A DNA stretch of 64,000 nucleotides, taken from assembly GCF_001610955.1 (NCBI RefSeq), contig NZ_CP014335.1:2737001-2801000 (forward strand), given 5' to 3'. Shown in pieces: positions 1 to 9,543 of this stretch (the stretch's first letter is position 1; each line of letters starts with the position of its first letter). The notes below the pieces were generated by a model. That model did not search any database, was not told the origin of the DNA, and saw nothing but the letters and a program-made list of their open reading frames with translations. The DNA is from Geobacillus thermoleovorans. Its GTDB lineage: Bacteria; Bacillota; Bacilli; Bacillales; Anoxybacillaceae. The translations under genes and the position numbers were made by a program.

Positions 1-656
1 TTGCGGACATCAGCGATGATGAGCACATCTTGATGCGGAACAGCGACGGCCATCGTTCCTTCCACGCGCGCCCGCATGCCGGCCAAAAACGATTCGTTTA
101 AAATGCGGCTCGCATCATACCCGTCATTGGTGTTCACAAAATAAAACACGTTGTCGGCCACCCGATCCTCTTTCACCGGCGTCGGCAGCGACCGAACGTT
201 GAAACGGGCGATTTCCTTCACCCGCTCGCGGCTCCATTTGTCTTTCTCCAGCATGCGCTCATCAATCAAGCGATACGTTTTGCCTAGGTCGAGCGCATAG
301 TAAATGCGCGTTTCGGCTGTATGATCATCAAACAGCAACGGAATGCCTTCTTTCGTCTCCGTCGGAAACGACGCCGAGCGAATGACGGGATAAATGTTTC
401 GCTCGTTGCCGGAAAGCGCCGCGTCTTCCTCCATCGTTTTCAACGTTTCCTCTACATAATAAACGACTTCGCGCACCGCCTCATCTTTTTGTTCGTGCCA
501 TTTGGCGATCACGCCGGGAAGCGAGATCGTGACGCCTTTTTTCGTGCGGCGGTCTTCGACGCGCATCGCGTCTTGCTTGGCGTCAAAGCGAAACGTCCAG
601 TGCCGGTGGGCGACGAGGCGCTCTTTAATCTTCTCATACATTTGCCGGCTGTTCAT
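1..656 (-). CDS. ytpQ: YtpQ, DUF1444 family protein (C-terminus cut by window edge)
   Basis: The visible 218 codons start [14 protein letters not shown] and contain [17 protein letters not shown] and a late stretch on [15 protein letters not shown]. This is the pattern of the Bacillus YtpQ/DUF1444 family, a conserved cytosolic protein of unknown biochemical role. The ATG at 656 is preceded by AAGGAGG at ideal distance. The reading frame is open to base 1, so the last third of the protein lies outside the window. In B. subtilis ytpQ sits beside ytoP and related yt genes, which agrees with what follows here. Confidence 0.85.
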
Positions 657-866
657 TCGTGTTCCTCCTTGTTTTGCCGGCGGCCGTGCCTTCCGTTTCC
701 CTCTTTCGGCCGGGACTTGGCCAAAGGCGCATCCGGCGTTGACAATGCCAGGCCATGCCCGTGCGGCGTTTTCCACCGTTTGACGTTGCCAGCCGCTCGG
801 TCTAGATCCTCGCGCGGCCCGCTCATTCAGCCGCCCGCCATCATCGGCATGACCGTTCGTTATTTA

Positions 867-1397
867 TCATACATGGAACGACCCGTTTTGACAAAGCCAT
901 TCATATTGACCGGCCAAAAGCTCGACGATGTGGGAAAACATCGCCGATCGGTCAACGCGCCCGTTCGTCAATACGCCGACCGCGCCTTCTTTCCGCCGAA
1001 CGTTCCTCCGCCCGGTGTACGCTTCCATCACGTCGCCGAGCTCGCGCCCCGCCTCGATGCCGGCGCCGACGTCCGGCGGGAGGGCGAGGCGGGCGCCGGC
1101 GGCGGCCACCACCACTCCGTTTCGGTCAGCGAGCGCCCCCCAGTTGCACAGCCACCATTGCCCATCGATCTTCGTCACGCCGCCTTCCAATCCGATGCCG
1201 ATGTCCGCCTCCGCCGCTTCGAGCGCCCGTTTGGCGCGCCCGATGGCGCCAAGCCGCGTCTCCTCATCGGACAGCGGCTGCGCGGAAACGCCTGATGGCA
1301 CCTCAAGCGATACAATGCGGTATTCCTTTTCCGAAAGCACCGCCCGAACGGCGGCGATTTTCGCTTCGTTGTTCGTTCCAACCGCAACAGTTTTCAT
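867..1397 (-). CDS. DUF84 family NTPase (YjjX-like, inosine/xanthosine triphosphatase type)
   Basis: A 176-residue protein of the DUF84/YjjX family, which in E. coli removes non-canonical purine nucleoside triphosphates (ITP, XTP). Family signatures are the N-terminal substrate loop GTNNEAK (residues 7-13), SDEETRLGAIGRA (43-55) and the GLEGGV turn (69-74). The length matches the family. The ATG follows AAGGAGGGCACTGG. The 46 bases to ytoP upstream on the same strand suggest co-transcription. The exact substrate is inferred from the family. Confidence 0.85.
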   Translation of the reverse strand: MKTVAVGTNNEAKIAAVRAVLSEKEYRIVSLEVPSGVSAQPLSDEETRLGAIGRAKRALEAAEADIGIGLEGGVTKIDGQWWLCNWGALADRNGVVVAAAGARLALPPDVGAGIEAGRELGDVMEAYTGRRNVRRKEGAVGVLTNGRVDRSAMFSHIVELLAGQYEWLCQNGSFHV

Positions 1398-1442
1398 CCA
1401 GTGCCCTCCTTGTCATGGAAAAGGAGAAGCGCTCGCTTCTCC

Positions 1443-2519
1443 TCAGCTGTTTTGGCGAATCGTCTCGACCGTTGTCCGGTCGCACCGTTTGACGAGCTCA
1501 ACGATGAGCTGTTTGGCCGCCGCGTAATCGTCGACATGAATGATCGACGCATGCGTATGAATGTAGCGGGCGCAAATGCCGATCACCGCCGACGGCACGC
1601 CGCGGTTGGCGATATGCACCCGCCCGGCGTCGGTTCCGCCGCCTGGGGAAATGAAAAACTGGTACGGGACGCCGATCGTTTCCGCCGTATCAAGCACAAA
1701 TTCGCGCATGCCGCGGTGCGTAATCATCGTCCGGTCGTACAAGCGGATGAGCGCTCCTTTGCCGATATGGCCGAACGCCTGCTTGTCGCCGGACATATCG
1801 TTGGCCGGGCTTGCTTCCAGGGCAAAAAAGATGTCCGGGTTGATCATCGAGGCCGCCGTCTGGGCCCCACGCAGCCCGACCTCTTCCTGCACGGTCGCCC
1901 CGGCGTACAAGACGTTCGGCACTGTTTCGCCGTTCAGCTCTTTTAACAGCTCGATCGCCAATCCGCAGCCAAACCGATTGTCCCACGCTTTTGCCATCAC
2001 GGTTTTTCCGTTGGCAAGCAAAGTAAACGGGCTGACCGGCACGATCGGCTGGCCGGGGCGAATGCCGACTCGTTCGGCATCTTCACGGCTTTCCGCTCCG
2101 ATGTCAATCAACATGTTTTTGATCTCCATCGGTTTTTTGCGCTGCTCCTCATCAAGCAAATGCGGCGGAATCGACCCGATCACGCCGATGACCGGCCCTC
2201 CGTCCGTGATAATCTGCACGCGCTGGGCGAGCAGCACTTGATCCCACCAGCCTCCTAGCGGCTGGAAACGAATCATGCCGTGATCCGTGATCGCTGTCAC
2301 CATAAATCCGACTTCATCCATATGGCCGGCGACCATCACCGTCGGGCCCGCCTCATCACCGCGTTTGACGCCGAAAAGGCTCCCGAGGCGGTCTTGCACA
2401 ATATCATCGGCGTATTTCGCGAGCTCTTGGCGCATAAACTGCCGCACCGGATGTTCATAACCCGGTGCGCCTGGAAGCTCGGTCAACGTTTGGAATAATT
2501 GCAGCGTGTCCTTATTCAT
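1443..2519 (-). CDS. ytoP: YtoP, M42 family glutamyl/deblocking aminopeptidase
   Basis: A 358-residue M42 metallopeptidase of the cellulase-M/glutamyl aminopeptidase type, expected to be a cytosolic oligomer trimming peptides. The two-metal site is visible: AGHMDEVG (His66, Asp68), AWDNR (Asp180), QEEVG (Glu212-Glu213), ALEAS (Glu235) and YIHTHAS (His321). I start at the ATG at 2519, preceded by AAAGGGAGA; a GTG lies one codon upstream. It lies just upstream of the DUF84 gene on the same strand. Confidence 0.92.
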   Translation of the reverse strand: MNKDTLQLFQTLTELPGAPGYEHPVRQFMRQELAKYADDIVQDRLGSLFGVKRGDEAGPTVMVAGHMDEVGFMVTAITDHGMIRFQPLGGWWDQVLLAQRVQIITDGGPVIGVIGSIPPHLLDEEQRKKPMEIKNMLIDIGAESREDAERVGIRPGQPIVPVSPFTLLANGKTVMAKAWDNRFGCGLAIELLKELNGETVPNVLYAGATVQEEVGLRGAQTAASMINPDIFFALEASPANDMSGDKQAFGHIGKGALIRLYDRTMITHRGMREFVLDTAETIGVPYQFFISPGGGTDAGRVHIANRGVPSAVIGICARYIHTHASIIHVDDYAAAKQLIVELVKRCDRTTVETIRQNS

Positions 2520-2635
2520 CACGCGTCTCCCTTTCTATGTTCGATTTCACCGTTCCGTTTCTTTCCGTCCTTCTTACATGTTCCGCCAAAATCGGCTATA
2601 CTAAACCGTATCAAAGCGAAAAGGAGGAAAGAAAC

Positions 2636-2932
2636 ATGGCTTGGAAACAGTGGCTCGTCGGCGCCGCCGTCGGTGCGGCCGTCGTCTATGCCATTCGCTC
2701 CGCTTCCAAACCGGCGCTCCTTGCCCCGGAACAAGCGCTGGCGCTGGCGAAAGCCGCGCTTGGCGGTCCGCGCGCCATCCGCGGTTCCTGGATTCAATCC
2801 GCCCCGGAGCGGTATGAGAAGGACGGCTTGACGTACACGGTGTACCGCGGCGGCGTCTGTTGCGACGATGGAGATGACGAGTTTTTCGTGAACGCCTGCA
2901 CCGGCGCCATCATCGAGATCAGACCGCTATAG
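2636..2932 (+). CDS. ytzB: YtzB-like small membrane-anchored PepSY-type protein
   Basis: A 98-residue protein with an N-terminal hydrophobic segment (about residues 5-22) followed by an [13 protein letters not shown] helix and a beta-rich tail ending [12 protein letters not shown]. This is the layout of a single PepSY domain, as in Bacillus YtzB. PepSY domains often inhibit or chaperone secreted peptidases; no partner is evident here. The ATG is preceded by AAAAGGAGGAAAG. Its stop overlaps the convergent end of ytnP by six bases. Confidence 0.75.
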   Translation: MAWKQWLVGAAVGAAVVYAIRSASKPALLAPEQALALAKAALGGPRAIRGSWIQSAPERYEKDGLTYTVYRGGVCCDDGDDEFFVNACTGAIIEIRPL

Positions 2933-3778
2933 CGCAGACCGCTCCCGCTTCACGGCAGCTTCCATCGTTCCGTCGGTCCGCCATTTGACCGCCCGGTAAT
3001 AGGCGTCGTGATAAAACGTAAACCACGCGTTTCTTTCTATGCCGTACGGGAGCCATCGCTGTTTGGCAAAAATCGAATCCATCGGGTAATCGTCGTACGC
3101 CATCACCCAAAGGACGTTTTGATGGGCGTGCGTGCCAAGCAAATCGCCAAGATGAATGGCCATCTCCCCGTCTGATTCGATGAGCACGATCGCATGCCCG
3201 GCGCTATGCCCGCCGGTATGGACGAGGCGGATGCCAGGAACGACTTCCGTTTCCTTTGTAAACGGAACGACTTGATCCGCGATCGGCTCCCAATTTTCTT
3301 TCCAATACGTATTGCGCGATCGGATGTTCGGGTTTCGCATTTCCTCCCACTCGACATCCGAGGTGATGATCGCCGCGCGCGGAAACGCCGGCACGAGCCG
3401 TCCGTCTTCCCAAACGGTCAATCCGCACGCATGGTCAAAATGCAAATGGGTCATGATGACGATGTCGATGTCGCGCCGCGTCAGCCCGAGCTTGGCAAGC
3501 GATTCATCAATCGCTGATTCTTCCGTGACGCCGAAGTTTCGCTTTTGCTTGTCGGTCAGCTTGCCGTTGCCGATGCCGGATTCAATGAGCAGCCGTTTTC
3601 CATAGGCTTCCACCAAAATCGGATCGGTGCGCAGCTCGATTTGATTGTTGTCGTTCGGCGGATATTTTTTCGACCAAAGCGGTTTCGGCACGACGCCAAA
3701 CATCGCCCCGCCGTCAAGATGGGTGACGCCGCCCCGAAGCCATGTCAATGTGACTTGTCCAATTCGCAACTGTTCCAT
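2927..3778 (-). CDS. ytnP: YtnP, metallo-beta-lactamase-fold lactonase homologue
   Basis: A 283-residue MBL-fold hydrolase with the HLHFDH metal motif (111-116), GGHSAGH (His191) and the bridging Asp212 of GDL. B. subtilis YtnP is reported to hydrolyse N-acyl homoserine lactones and to interfere with Streptomyces signalling. The sequence supports the fold and the two-metal site; the lactone substrate is family inference. The ATG follows GAGAGAGGAA. Confidence 0.88.
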   Translation of the reverse strand: MEQLRIGQVTLTWLRGGVTHLDGGAMFGVVPKPLWSKKYPPNDNNQIELRTDPILVEAYGKRLLIESGIGNGKLTDKQKRNFGVTEESAIDESLAKLGLTRRDIDIVIMTHLHFDHACGLTVWEDGRLVPAFPRAAIITSDVEWEEMRNPNIRSRNTYWKENWEPIADQVVPFTKETEVVPGIRLVHTGGHSAGHAIVLIESDGEMAIHLGDLLGTHAHQNVLWVMAYDDYPMDSIFAKQRWLPYGIERNAWFTFYHDAYYRAVKWRTDGTMEAAVKRERSAL

Positions 3779-3831
3779 TTCCTCTCTCCCCCCTCCACTA
3801 GTGTACCATTTTCTCCATCAATCGGAAATAG

Positions 3832-3860
3832 AAAAAGACCCGACCAATCGGTTCGGGCCT
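3832..3860 (-). terminator. Rho-independent terminator after trmB
   Basis: On the minus strand AGGCCCGA pairs with TCGGGTCT across a nine-base loop and is followed by a T run. It ends right at the trmB stop codon. Confidence 0.7.
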
Positions 3861-4512
3861 ATGACGACCGCCGCGGCGGGCGCACCGCCTCGCATCGGTA
3901 AATGCGGTTTCCTTTGGCAGAAAATTTTTCCTCATACTCTGTCATGACATTGTCCGTCATGCCGCTTTGATGCAAGTCGAGCTGGACCGATGCGAGCACA
4001 AACCCATATTGCGACAAACTGACAAGCGAGTATTCGAAAAACGATTGATTGTCCGTTTTCAAATGGATGTCTCCGTCTTCCGCCAAAATGCGGTCATAGA
4101 GCGCCAAAAAGTCCCGATACGTCAGCCGCCGCTTTTCGTGCCGCTTTTTCGGCCATGGGTCGGAAAAGTTCAAATAAATGCGCGACACTTCCCCGTCGGC
4201 AAAAAACGCGGTCAGATCTTTCGCATTGGCGTTCAGCAGCTTGACGTTCGCGAGCCCGCTTTCGATCAGTTTGTCAAGCGCGGACACGAGCACGCTCGGG
4301 TACAGCTCGATGCCGATGAAATTGACATCCGGATGAAGTTTGGCCATTTCCGTGATAAATTTGCCTTTCCCCGTCCCGATCTCGACATGGAGCGGTTGGT
4401 CGTGGCCGAACAGCTCGCGCCATCGCCCGCGCTTTGTTTCGGGATCGGGAATGACGTATTGCGGATACGCGGCGATTTTGTCTTTCGCCCACGGTTTGTT
4501 GCGCAAACGCAT
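3859..4512 (-). CDS. trmB: tRNA (guanine-N7-)-methyltransferase TrmB
   Basis: A 217-residue SAM-dependent enzyme forming m7G46 in the tRNA variable loop. Diagnostic motifs are the SAM-binding EIGTGKG (44-50) and the TrmB signature [14 protein letters not shown] (116-129), followed by LKTDN (151-155). Length and order match the bacterial family. The ATG is preceded by GAGGTG. In B. subtilis the same gene (ytmQ) neighbours ytnP and ytmP, as here. Confidence 0.95.
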   Translation of the reverse strand: MRLRNKPWAKDKIAAYPQYVIPDPETKRGRWRELFGHDQPLHVEIGTGKGKFITEMAKLHPDVNFIGIELYPSVLVSALDKLIESGLANVKLLNANAKDLTAFFADGEVSRIYLNFSDPWPKKRHEKRRLTYRDFLALYDRILAEDGDIHLKTDNQSFFEYSLVSLSQYGFVLASVQLDLHQSGMTDNVMTEYEEKFSAKGNRIYRCEAVRPPRRSS

Positions 4513-4559
4513 ATTGACACCTCAGCCTTGTTTCCGTTTGTTGGTTTGACGATACCACA

Positions 4560-4665
4560 CTCGCGCCAAAGAAGCAAACGCGAAAAAACGCCCGGGCTTG
4601 AACGCTCTCCCACCTACGCTCACGCGTAGAAGCAGGGGGTCTTTTCGGTTTCGAATAATAAACTC
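4560..4665 (+). other. Structured intergenic segment resembling a TnpB-element right end
   Basis: Between trmB and ytzH. CTACGC (4614-4619) and GCGTAG (4624-4629) form a perfect stem with a four-base loop, flanked by CTCCC (4606-4610) and GGGGG (4634-4638), then TCTTTTC. Right ends of IS1341-type TnpB elements typically finish with such a CCCxx-hairpin-xxGGG. There is no coding remnant, so the origin is inference; a terminator-like hairpin is the simpler alternative. Confidence 0.3.
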
Positions 4666-4720
4666 GGCTCGATCCGGGCATGATAAAACCGTACAGCCTG
4701 GCGAAAGGATGGTGACCAGC

Positions 4721-4990
4721 ATGCCGCTCAACTATAACCATCAATTGACCGTACTTCGCGACATTTTATCCGAACATCAGCTCGATTGCTGCGGAACGGT
4801 TTCCGAATGCGAACAAATTGAACGGCTCGCTAAATCGCTGCTCGCCAACGATGAGGTGGACGGCCAAGTCAAGCAAATTCTCCCCCATATTTACGCTTAT
4901 GGCCAAGGCGGGAAATACAGCACTGATTTAAACGCCCACATTTCCGCCCACCAAGGCCAGCTCGCCGACTGGGTGAATGGGCTGTCCTGA
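4721..4990 (+). CDS. ytzH: YtzH-like conserved small protein
   Basis: An 89-residue soluble protein beginning MPLNYNHQLTVLRDIL and containing HQLDCCGTVSECEQ, the hallmark of Bacillus YtzH. Function unknown. The MPLN start at 4721 is preferred over an upstream ATG because it matches the family N-terminus and has GGATGGTG ahead of it. It is convergent with ytmP, as in B. subtilis. Confidence 0.8.
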   Translation: MPLNYNHQLTVLRDILSEHQLDCCGTVSECEQIERLAKSLLANDEVDGQVKQILPHIYAYGQGGKYSTDLNAHISAHQGQLADWVNGLS

Positions 4991-5099
4991 CCGCGGCGCC
5001 TTCGTCATCGGCAGCGGAAACAAATGGCGCGGCGGCAGCCGAACACAGCGATCGCGCAGCCCCCGGCGCCGGCCGTTCGGACGCTGAGGCCTCGCTTGG

Positions 5100-5882
5100 T
5101 CAACTCTCTACCATGACGCGCTTCAATAACCGAAGCGACTGCTCCTTTTCTTTTTGGCCGTCCTTCCCTTTCGGCCAAAACAGCGAGTGCAACGTATGAG
5201 CGATCGTATACCACTTTAGGCGGAGGCCAAGCTCCTGGCTCCATTCCCATCCGTACTGGTCGAGCCACGTCTTCCATTCGGCGCGCGGAATGTACAGATG
5301 AAGGAGCATGCCGATGTCGATCGCCGGATCGGCGATCATCGCTCCGTCCCAATCGATCAAGTACAACGTGCCATCATCGGCCAGCAGCCAATTGTTATGG
5401 TTGATGTCACAGTGGCAGACAACATATTCGCCATCCGGCAATGACGACACATGCTGCTCCAGCCAGTCAAGCGCCTGACAGACGACAGAACCACCGACCG
5501 GATGACGCCGCTGCTGCTCAGCGAGGAGAGCGAGCATTTTCTTCGCGCGCAGCGGAGATTTGCCGAGCCGCTTCAGCATCGTCACCAGCTCTTTTGAACG
5601 ATGGATTTTCCTTAGCAGCGCCGCCACTTGCTCGCTTCCCATCTCCCACGGCTTCAGCTCCCGGCCGTTCAGCCATTGCTGGGCCGTAAACACATCGCCG
5701 TTTTCGAGCCGTTTCGTCCATACAAGCTTCGGGACGATGCCCTCGGCCGACAATACAGCCAGAAACGGAGAAGAATTCCGCTTTAAAAACAATTTCTTTC
5801 CTTCATATTCCGCAAAATACGCATCCCCTGTAGCGCCGCCAGCGGGAGTGATCTCCCACTCCTTACCTAGTAACTGTTCCAA
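5100..5882 (-). CDS. ytmP: YtmP, APH/choline-kinase-fold phosphotransferase
   Basis: A 260-residue small-molecule kinase fold. The catalytic HCDINHNNW (157-165, Asp159 and Asn164) and the metal-binding LIDWDGA (175-181) are intact, and the N-terminal GGATGDAY resembles the nucleotide loop. Family members phosphorylate sugars, choline or antibiotics; the substrate of YtmP is not known. It starts at TTG 5882 with AGGTGAAC upstream; no better ATG exists. A promoter followed by a short terminator precedes it (see 5941-6016). Confidence 0.82.
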   Translation of the reverse strand: MEQLLGKEWEITPAGGATGDAYFAEYEGKKLFLKRNSSPFLAVLSAEGIVPKLVWTKRLENGDVFTAQQWLNGRELKPWEMGSEQVAALLRKIHRSKELVTMLKRLGKSPLRAKKMLALLAEQQRRHPVGGSVVCQALDWLEQHVSSLPDGEYVVCHCDINHNNWLLADDGTLYLIDWDGAMIADPAIDIGMLLHLYIPRAEWKTWLDQYGWEWSQELGLRLKWYTIAHTLHSLFWPKGKDGQKEKEQSLRLLKRVMVES

Positions 5883-5940
5883 GCGTGTTCACCTGCGACT
5901 TAAAAATAGAAACATCTCCGTTTGCTTCTCGCGCCCAAAT

Positions 5941-5966
5941 AAAAAGGACGGCCAGGCCGCGTCCTT
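5941..5966 (-). terminator. Terminator-like hairpin between a promoter and ytmP
   Basis: On the minus strand AAGGAC and GTCCTT pair around a GC-rich centre with its own GGCC repeat, followed by TTTTTATTT. It lies downstream of the promoter at 5987-6016 and upstream of ytmP, so it could act as an attenuator or end a very short RNA. It is too far from amyX to be obviously its own terminator. Confidence 0.6.
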
Positions 5967-5986
5967 CCTCCGTCCGTTTTACTTGT

Positions 5987-6016
5987 ATTATACTGAAATA
6001 CCGCTCCGGCATGCAA
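5987..6016 (-). promoter_or_regulatory. SigA-type promoter upstream of ytmP
   Basis: On the minus strand TTGCAT (6016-6011) and TATAAT (5992-5987) are separated by 18 bases. Transcription would start near 5980 and run into the hairpin at 5941-5966. Confidence 0.6.
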
Positions 6017-6335
6017 ACATTTTTCTCGGCAAACGCCCTGCTTAAAACTGCCAAAGCGGAAGTGCCCCGCGGCTCCCACTCCGATCGGCCGCCCTTTCCC
6101 GTTTCGTCTCAACTGGAACACCGTTCATTGGGTGCGCCAAAGACGAGCGCAGCCGCTCTTGCAAAGGGCTGACGACTGAAACAAACAACCTGCTCAACGC
6201 CGGTCTTTCTCAATTGCAGAAGGATTGCCAAATCGGCTTCTCCTTTCCGACAACCCCCATTGGCTTGGCGAACATACTCGTTTTTCATCGGCCTTCCAAA
6301 GGTCTTGTGGCGAACCCCGCGCGCCGTCTGAGCGG
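5993..6335 (-). other. Intergenic stretch downstream of amyX, no gene recognised
   Basis: About 340 bases between the end of amyX and the ytmP promoter. Short open frames exist on both strands but none has a convincing ribosome site or family resemblance. The amyX protein is full length, so this is not a broken tail of it. Confidence 0.5.
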
Positions 6336-8492
6336 TCACCCTGCAGGATGGACGAGCACCCATGTGCCGATGCCGTCAAGCCGAAGCATGCCGCGCGCTT
6401 GGCCAAAGGGCGTTGTCCCGCATCGCTGTCCGTCGCATACAACCGCCCACTCGCGCTCGTCGGGGAGCGCAATGGCTGTCTCTTTCTCCTCGTTATGATG
6501 CACGACGATGATGTCCTCCCAAGGCCCATAGACGGCGGCATCATGCAATCGGTAGGCGATGACCGACGGCGGCAGCGGCTCAAGAAACGTGAAATGACGC
6601 AGCACTTCCGCCTCCGTGGCGAGGCGAAATGCGCCATGCGCACGGCGAAGGGCGATCAATCCTTGAACGTAGCGGACGTCGTCTTCATAGCGGCTTTTCC
6701 GCTCCCAATCCAGCTGATTGACCGCATCCGGCGATCGGTAGCTGTTCCCATCGCCGCCTTTCGTCCGATAAAACTCTTGGCCGCTGTGCAAAAACGGAAT
6801 GCCTTGCGCCAACAGAACGATCGCCGTCGCCAGCTTTTGCCGCTTTCGCCGGAGCCATTCCGGCTCATCATGGTTGGCCGCCTCCATCTTATCCCAAAAC
6901 GTATGGTTGTCATGACATTCGACGTAATTGATTGACTGACGCGGGTGGCAAAACAGCCCGCCGAGCGCTCGCAAGCTCCCGGCAATGGCGAGCTTCACCT
7001 GTTCTCGCCCGCCTGGGTTGCCGAGGGCGAACCCACGGTCCGGCAAATGAAAGGTGCTCCCTTTCACCGCATCGCGAAACCGGTCATTGAAATAAGCGAA
7101 GCGCGGCAGCTGCTTGGCGTTGGCCATCGTCGCCTTTTGTTCCGGTGGAAGAGGCGTCGGCAAATCCCACCCTTCCCCATACACAAGGATCGACGGATCG
7201 ATGGCGTCGAGGGCATCGCGCACCGCTTTCATCGTCTCGATATCGTGCACGCCCATCAAATCAAAGCGGAACCCGTCAATGCCATATTCTTTCGCCCAAA
7301 ACACCACCGAATCGACGATCCAGCGGCGCGCCATCCGCCGCTCCGAAGCGATGTCGTTGCCGACGCCGGTGCCGTTGGCCGGTTGGCCATAGGCGTCGTA
7401 GCGGAAGTAATAACCGGGAACGAGCTTCTCAAGCGGCGATTGCTCCCGGTCATAGACATGGTTGTAGACCGCATCCATCACGACGCGCAAGCCATTTTCG
7501 TGCAGCGTGTGGATCGCCTGCTTCAATTCTACAATGCGCGCGTATGGATCCGCTGGATCGGTCGCATAACTCCCTTCCGGCGCATATAGATGAAGGGGAT
7601 TGTATCCCCAGTTGTAAGCCGCTTGTGGGTCGCGCTCATCGACGCCCGCAAAGTCCATAAACGGCATGAGCTGCACATGGGTGACGCCCAGCTCTTTGAC
7701 ATACGAAAGCCCGGTGGCCGTCCCGTTCGGCCCGCTCGTGTTCGTTTCGGCCAGCCCGAGATACTTCCCTTTATGGACGGCGCCGCTGTCCGGGTGGCTG
7801 GTAAAGTCGCGGATGCTCAGCTCATAAATGATGGCATCCGTCGGCGAACAGAGCGGCGGAAGCGGCAAAGAGGGCGGCGCCAGCTTCGTTTTCTCCCAGT
7901 CGATCACGACGCCGAACTCGCCATTGACCGAAACCGCGGTCGCATACGGGTCCACTGCCTCGCGCCATACGCGGTTGATGCAGGCGATATATGTGTAACG
8001 CGCTCGCTCCCAATCGCCGGGGACGACGGCTGACCATACGCCGCGTTCGCCGCGCACAAGCGGCACGCAGCGGATCTCGTCGAGATGCGGATGAACCAGC
8101 TTGACGCTAACCGCGGTGGCGGTCGGCGCCCATACGCGAAATACCGTCTGTTCTTTGAGATACTCCGCTCCTAACGGTCCATCATAGAAAAACCGATCAT
8201 CAAATGCAGGAGTGCGCACAACGGCGCCGATTTGAACATCGGTCTCCTCCCCGCGGCAAGAACGCACCCAGTATGTCGCTCCAAACTCGAACGCGGATGC
8301 AAACCGGCACACATATTTCACCGTCTCCCCAACATCCTCGACGTGCTGCACGGACAGCGGAATCTCCTCGCCGCTCGGCGCCACGAGCGTAAACGGCGCC
8401 ATTCCATCAAAGCCGAGCGATTTCGGCGCAAGCACAACGATTTGATCCATCTCGTCCAAATAGGCGGCAAACGTTCGGCTGATGTGAAGCAT
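6336..8492 (-). CDS. amyX: Type I pullulanase AmyX
   Basis: A 718-residue GH13 debranching enzyme hydrolysing alpha-1,6 links in pullulan, glycogen and limit dextrins. There is an N-terminal beta-domain, then a CBM48-like region around 110-180, then the barrel. The type I signature YNWGYNP is at 293-299. The four conserved regions are DAVYNH (340-345), GFRFDLMG (407-414, nucleophile Asp411), YGEGWD (438-443, acid/base Glu440) and ECHDNH (525-530, Asp528). There is no signal peptide, so it is intracellular. Length equals B. subtilis AmyX. The ATG follows AAGGGGTGAAC. Confidence 0.95.
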   Translation of the reverse strand: MLHISRTFAAYLDEMDQIVVLAPKSLGFDGMAPFTLVAPSGEEIPLSVQHVEDVGETVKYVCRFASAFEFGATYWVRSCRGEETDVQIGAVVRTPAFDDRFFYDGPLGAEYLKEQTVFRVWAPTATAVSVKLVHPHLDEIRCVPLVRGERGVWSAVVPGDWERARYTYIACINRVWREAVDPYATAVSVNGEFGVVIDWEKTKLAPPSLPLPPLCSPTDAIIYELSIRDFTSHPDSGAVHKGKYLGLAETNTSGPNGTATGLSYVKELGVTHVQLMPFMDFAGVDERDPQAAYNWGYNPLHLYAPEGSYATDPADPYARIVELKQAIHTLHENGLRVVMDAVYNHVYDREQSPLEKLVPGYYFRYDAYGQPANGTGVGNDIASERRMARRWIVDSVVFWAKEYGIDGFRFDLMGVHDIETMKAVRDALDAIDPSILVYGEGWDLPTPLPPEQKATMANAKQLPRFAYFNDRFRDAVKGSTFHLPDRGFALGNPGGREQVKLAIAGSLRALGGLFCHPRQSINYVECHDNHTFWDKMEAANHDEPEWLRRKRQKLATAIVLLAQGIPFLHSGQEFYRTKGGDGNSYRSPDAVNQLDWERKSRYEDDVRYVQGLIALRRAHGAFRLATEAEVLRHFTFLEPLPPSVIAYRLHDAAVYGPWEDIIVVHHNEEKETAIALPDEREWAVVCDGQRCGTTPFGQARGMLRLDGIGTWVLVHPAG

Positions 8493-8540
8493 GTGCGTTC
8501 ACCCCTTTTTTCTCCCGTTAATACCATCATACGTAAAAGA

Positions 8541-8576
8541 AAAAGGGCGGTGCCAAATCATCGGCCGGTCGCCCTA
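8541..8576 (-). terminator. Terminator of the MFS-thpR-8594 gene unit
   Basis: On the minus strand AGGGCG and CGCCCT flank a 20-base loop and are followed by TTTTTC. It lies 17 bases past the stop of the gene ending at 8594. Confidence 0.65.
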
Positions 8577-8593
8577 TCGATGCACAGATGTTT

Positions 8594-9532
8594 CTATTGT
8601 TGCCCTTCCTCGCCGCTCATATTCCCGTCATGGCGGCGGTCGTAAAAGCTGGCGCAATGGCGAAGCAGCGCCTCAGCCGCTTTCAGCTGCCCGTGCCGAA
8701 GCGGGAGAGCGGAGCGGCGCAGGCGGGAAAACCACTCGTCATAATTTCGCTTATCAATATAGCGGATAAACGGAAAAAGACCGCCGCTGTCAATGTAGCC
8801 GGAGCGGTTTAACAGCACGAGGTGGATCGGCCAATCGACCTCATGTTTGCGAAAAATCTCCGAAACGATCTGCTCCGTCCGCCGCAGCGACACGACCGGG
8901 TTGACCAGCCTCGTTTCGTTCGTTCCGGCCTGTTCCACCCAAAACCGGCCGGTTGACGCCATGACGATGTTGTCCGGCCTTCCTTCGACGAAGGCAATGC
9001 ACCAGAGCGTGGATGGCGTCAACATCATCGTCTCCAGCTCCACCGGCGCCTTGCCGACCATCGCCACCGGCCGGTAAAAGCATAAATGCGTATCCGGAAA
9101 CCGTTGCAAAAAATATTTCAACGTCTCATCGCCATACACGGCTTCATCGAGGGAGGAAACGTACATCATCGTGGAACTCGCCCATTTCAGCTGCAACTCG
9201 AACAACTCATCCAAAAACTGCTGTTTCAATTCCTCCAGAGTAGCCGCCGGACGAGCCATCGGCGCAAGAGAAAACGTCTCTTCTTCCGTAAGCGCGGCAC
9301 GGCGGCGCCATCGTTTCGTCAGCCGTTCCCACCATGACGGTTTGTCAAGCCAAGCATTCCACGTCTCGCCCGTTTCAAGCCATCCGCTGGCCTCAGCCGT
9401 TCGTTCGGCTTGCCACCGCGCTTTTGCCTGCTCCCATTGCCGCTGCTTCAGCCGGATGAACTCCGGCACATAATAGTACACATCCGTTTCGTAGCGGGAA
9501 ATGCAATCCATGAGTTTAACGAGCTGACCCAT
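8594..9532 (-). CDS. Conserved hypothetical protein (position of B. subtilis ytlQ)
   Basis: A 312-residue hydrophilic protein starting MGQLVKLMDCISRYETDVYYYVPEF. It has no membrane segment and no catalytic motif that I recognise. Features are a Trp/Lys-rich helical N-terminus and a C-terminal half with YRPVAMVGKAPVELETMM and HLVLLNRSGYID. It follows thpR by 11 bases, so it is the last gene of the MFS-thpR unit. B. subtilis has ytlQ at the same place beside amyX and ytlP, which makes orthology likely. Function unknown. Confidence 0.75.
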   Translation of the reverse strand: MGQLVKLMDCISRYETDVYYYVPEFIRLKQRQWEQAKARWQAERTAEASGWLETGETWNAWLDKPSWWERLTKRWRRRAALTEEETFSLAPMARPAATLEELKQQFLDELFELQLKWASSTMMYVSSLDEAVYGDETLKYFLQRFPDTHLCFYRPVAMVGKAPVELETMMLTPSTLWCIAFVEGRPDNIVMASTGRFWVEQAGTNETRLVNPVVSLRRTEQIVSEIFRKHEVDWPIHLVLLNRSGYIDSGGLFPFIRYIDKRNYDEWFSRLRRSALPLRHGQLKAAEALLRHCASFYDRRHDGNMSGEEGQQ

Positions 9533-9543
9533 TGTTTCACCTG

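Noticed and set aside
3967..4629. Plus-strand open frame over trmB
   Set aside because: Exact antisense shadow of trmB; no family resemblance.
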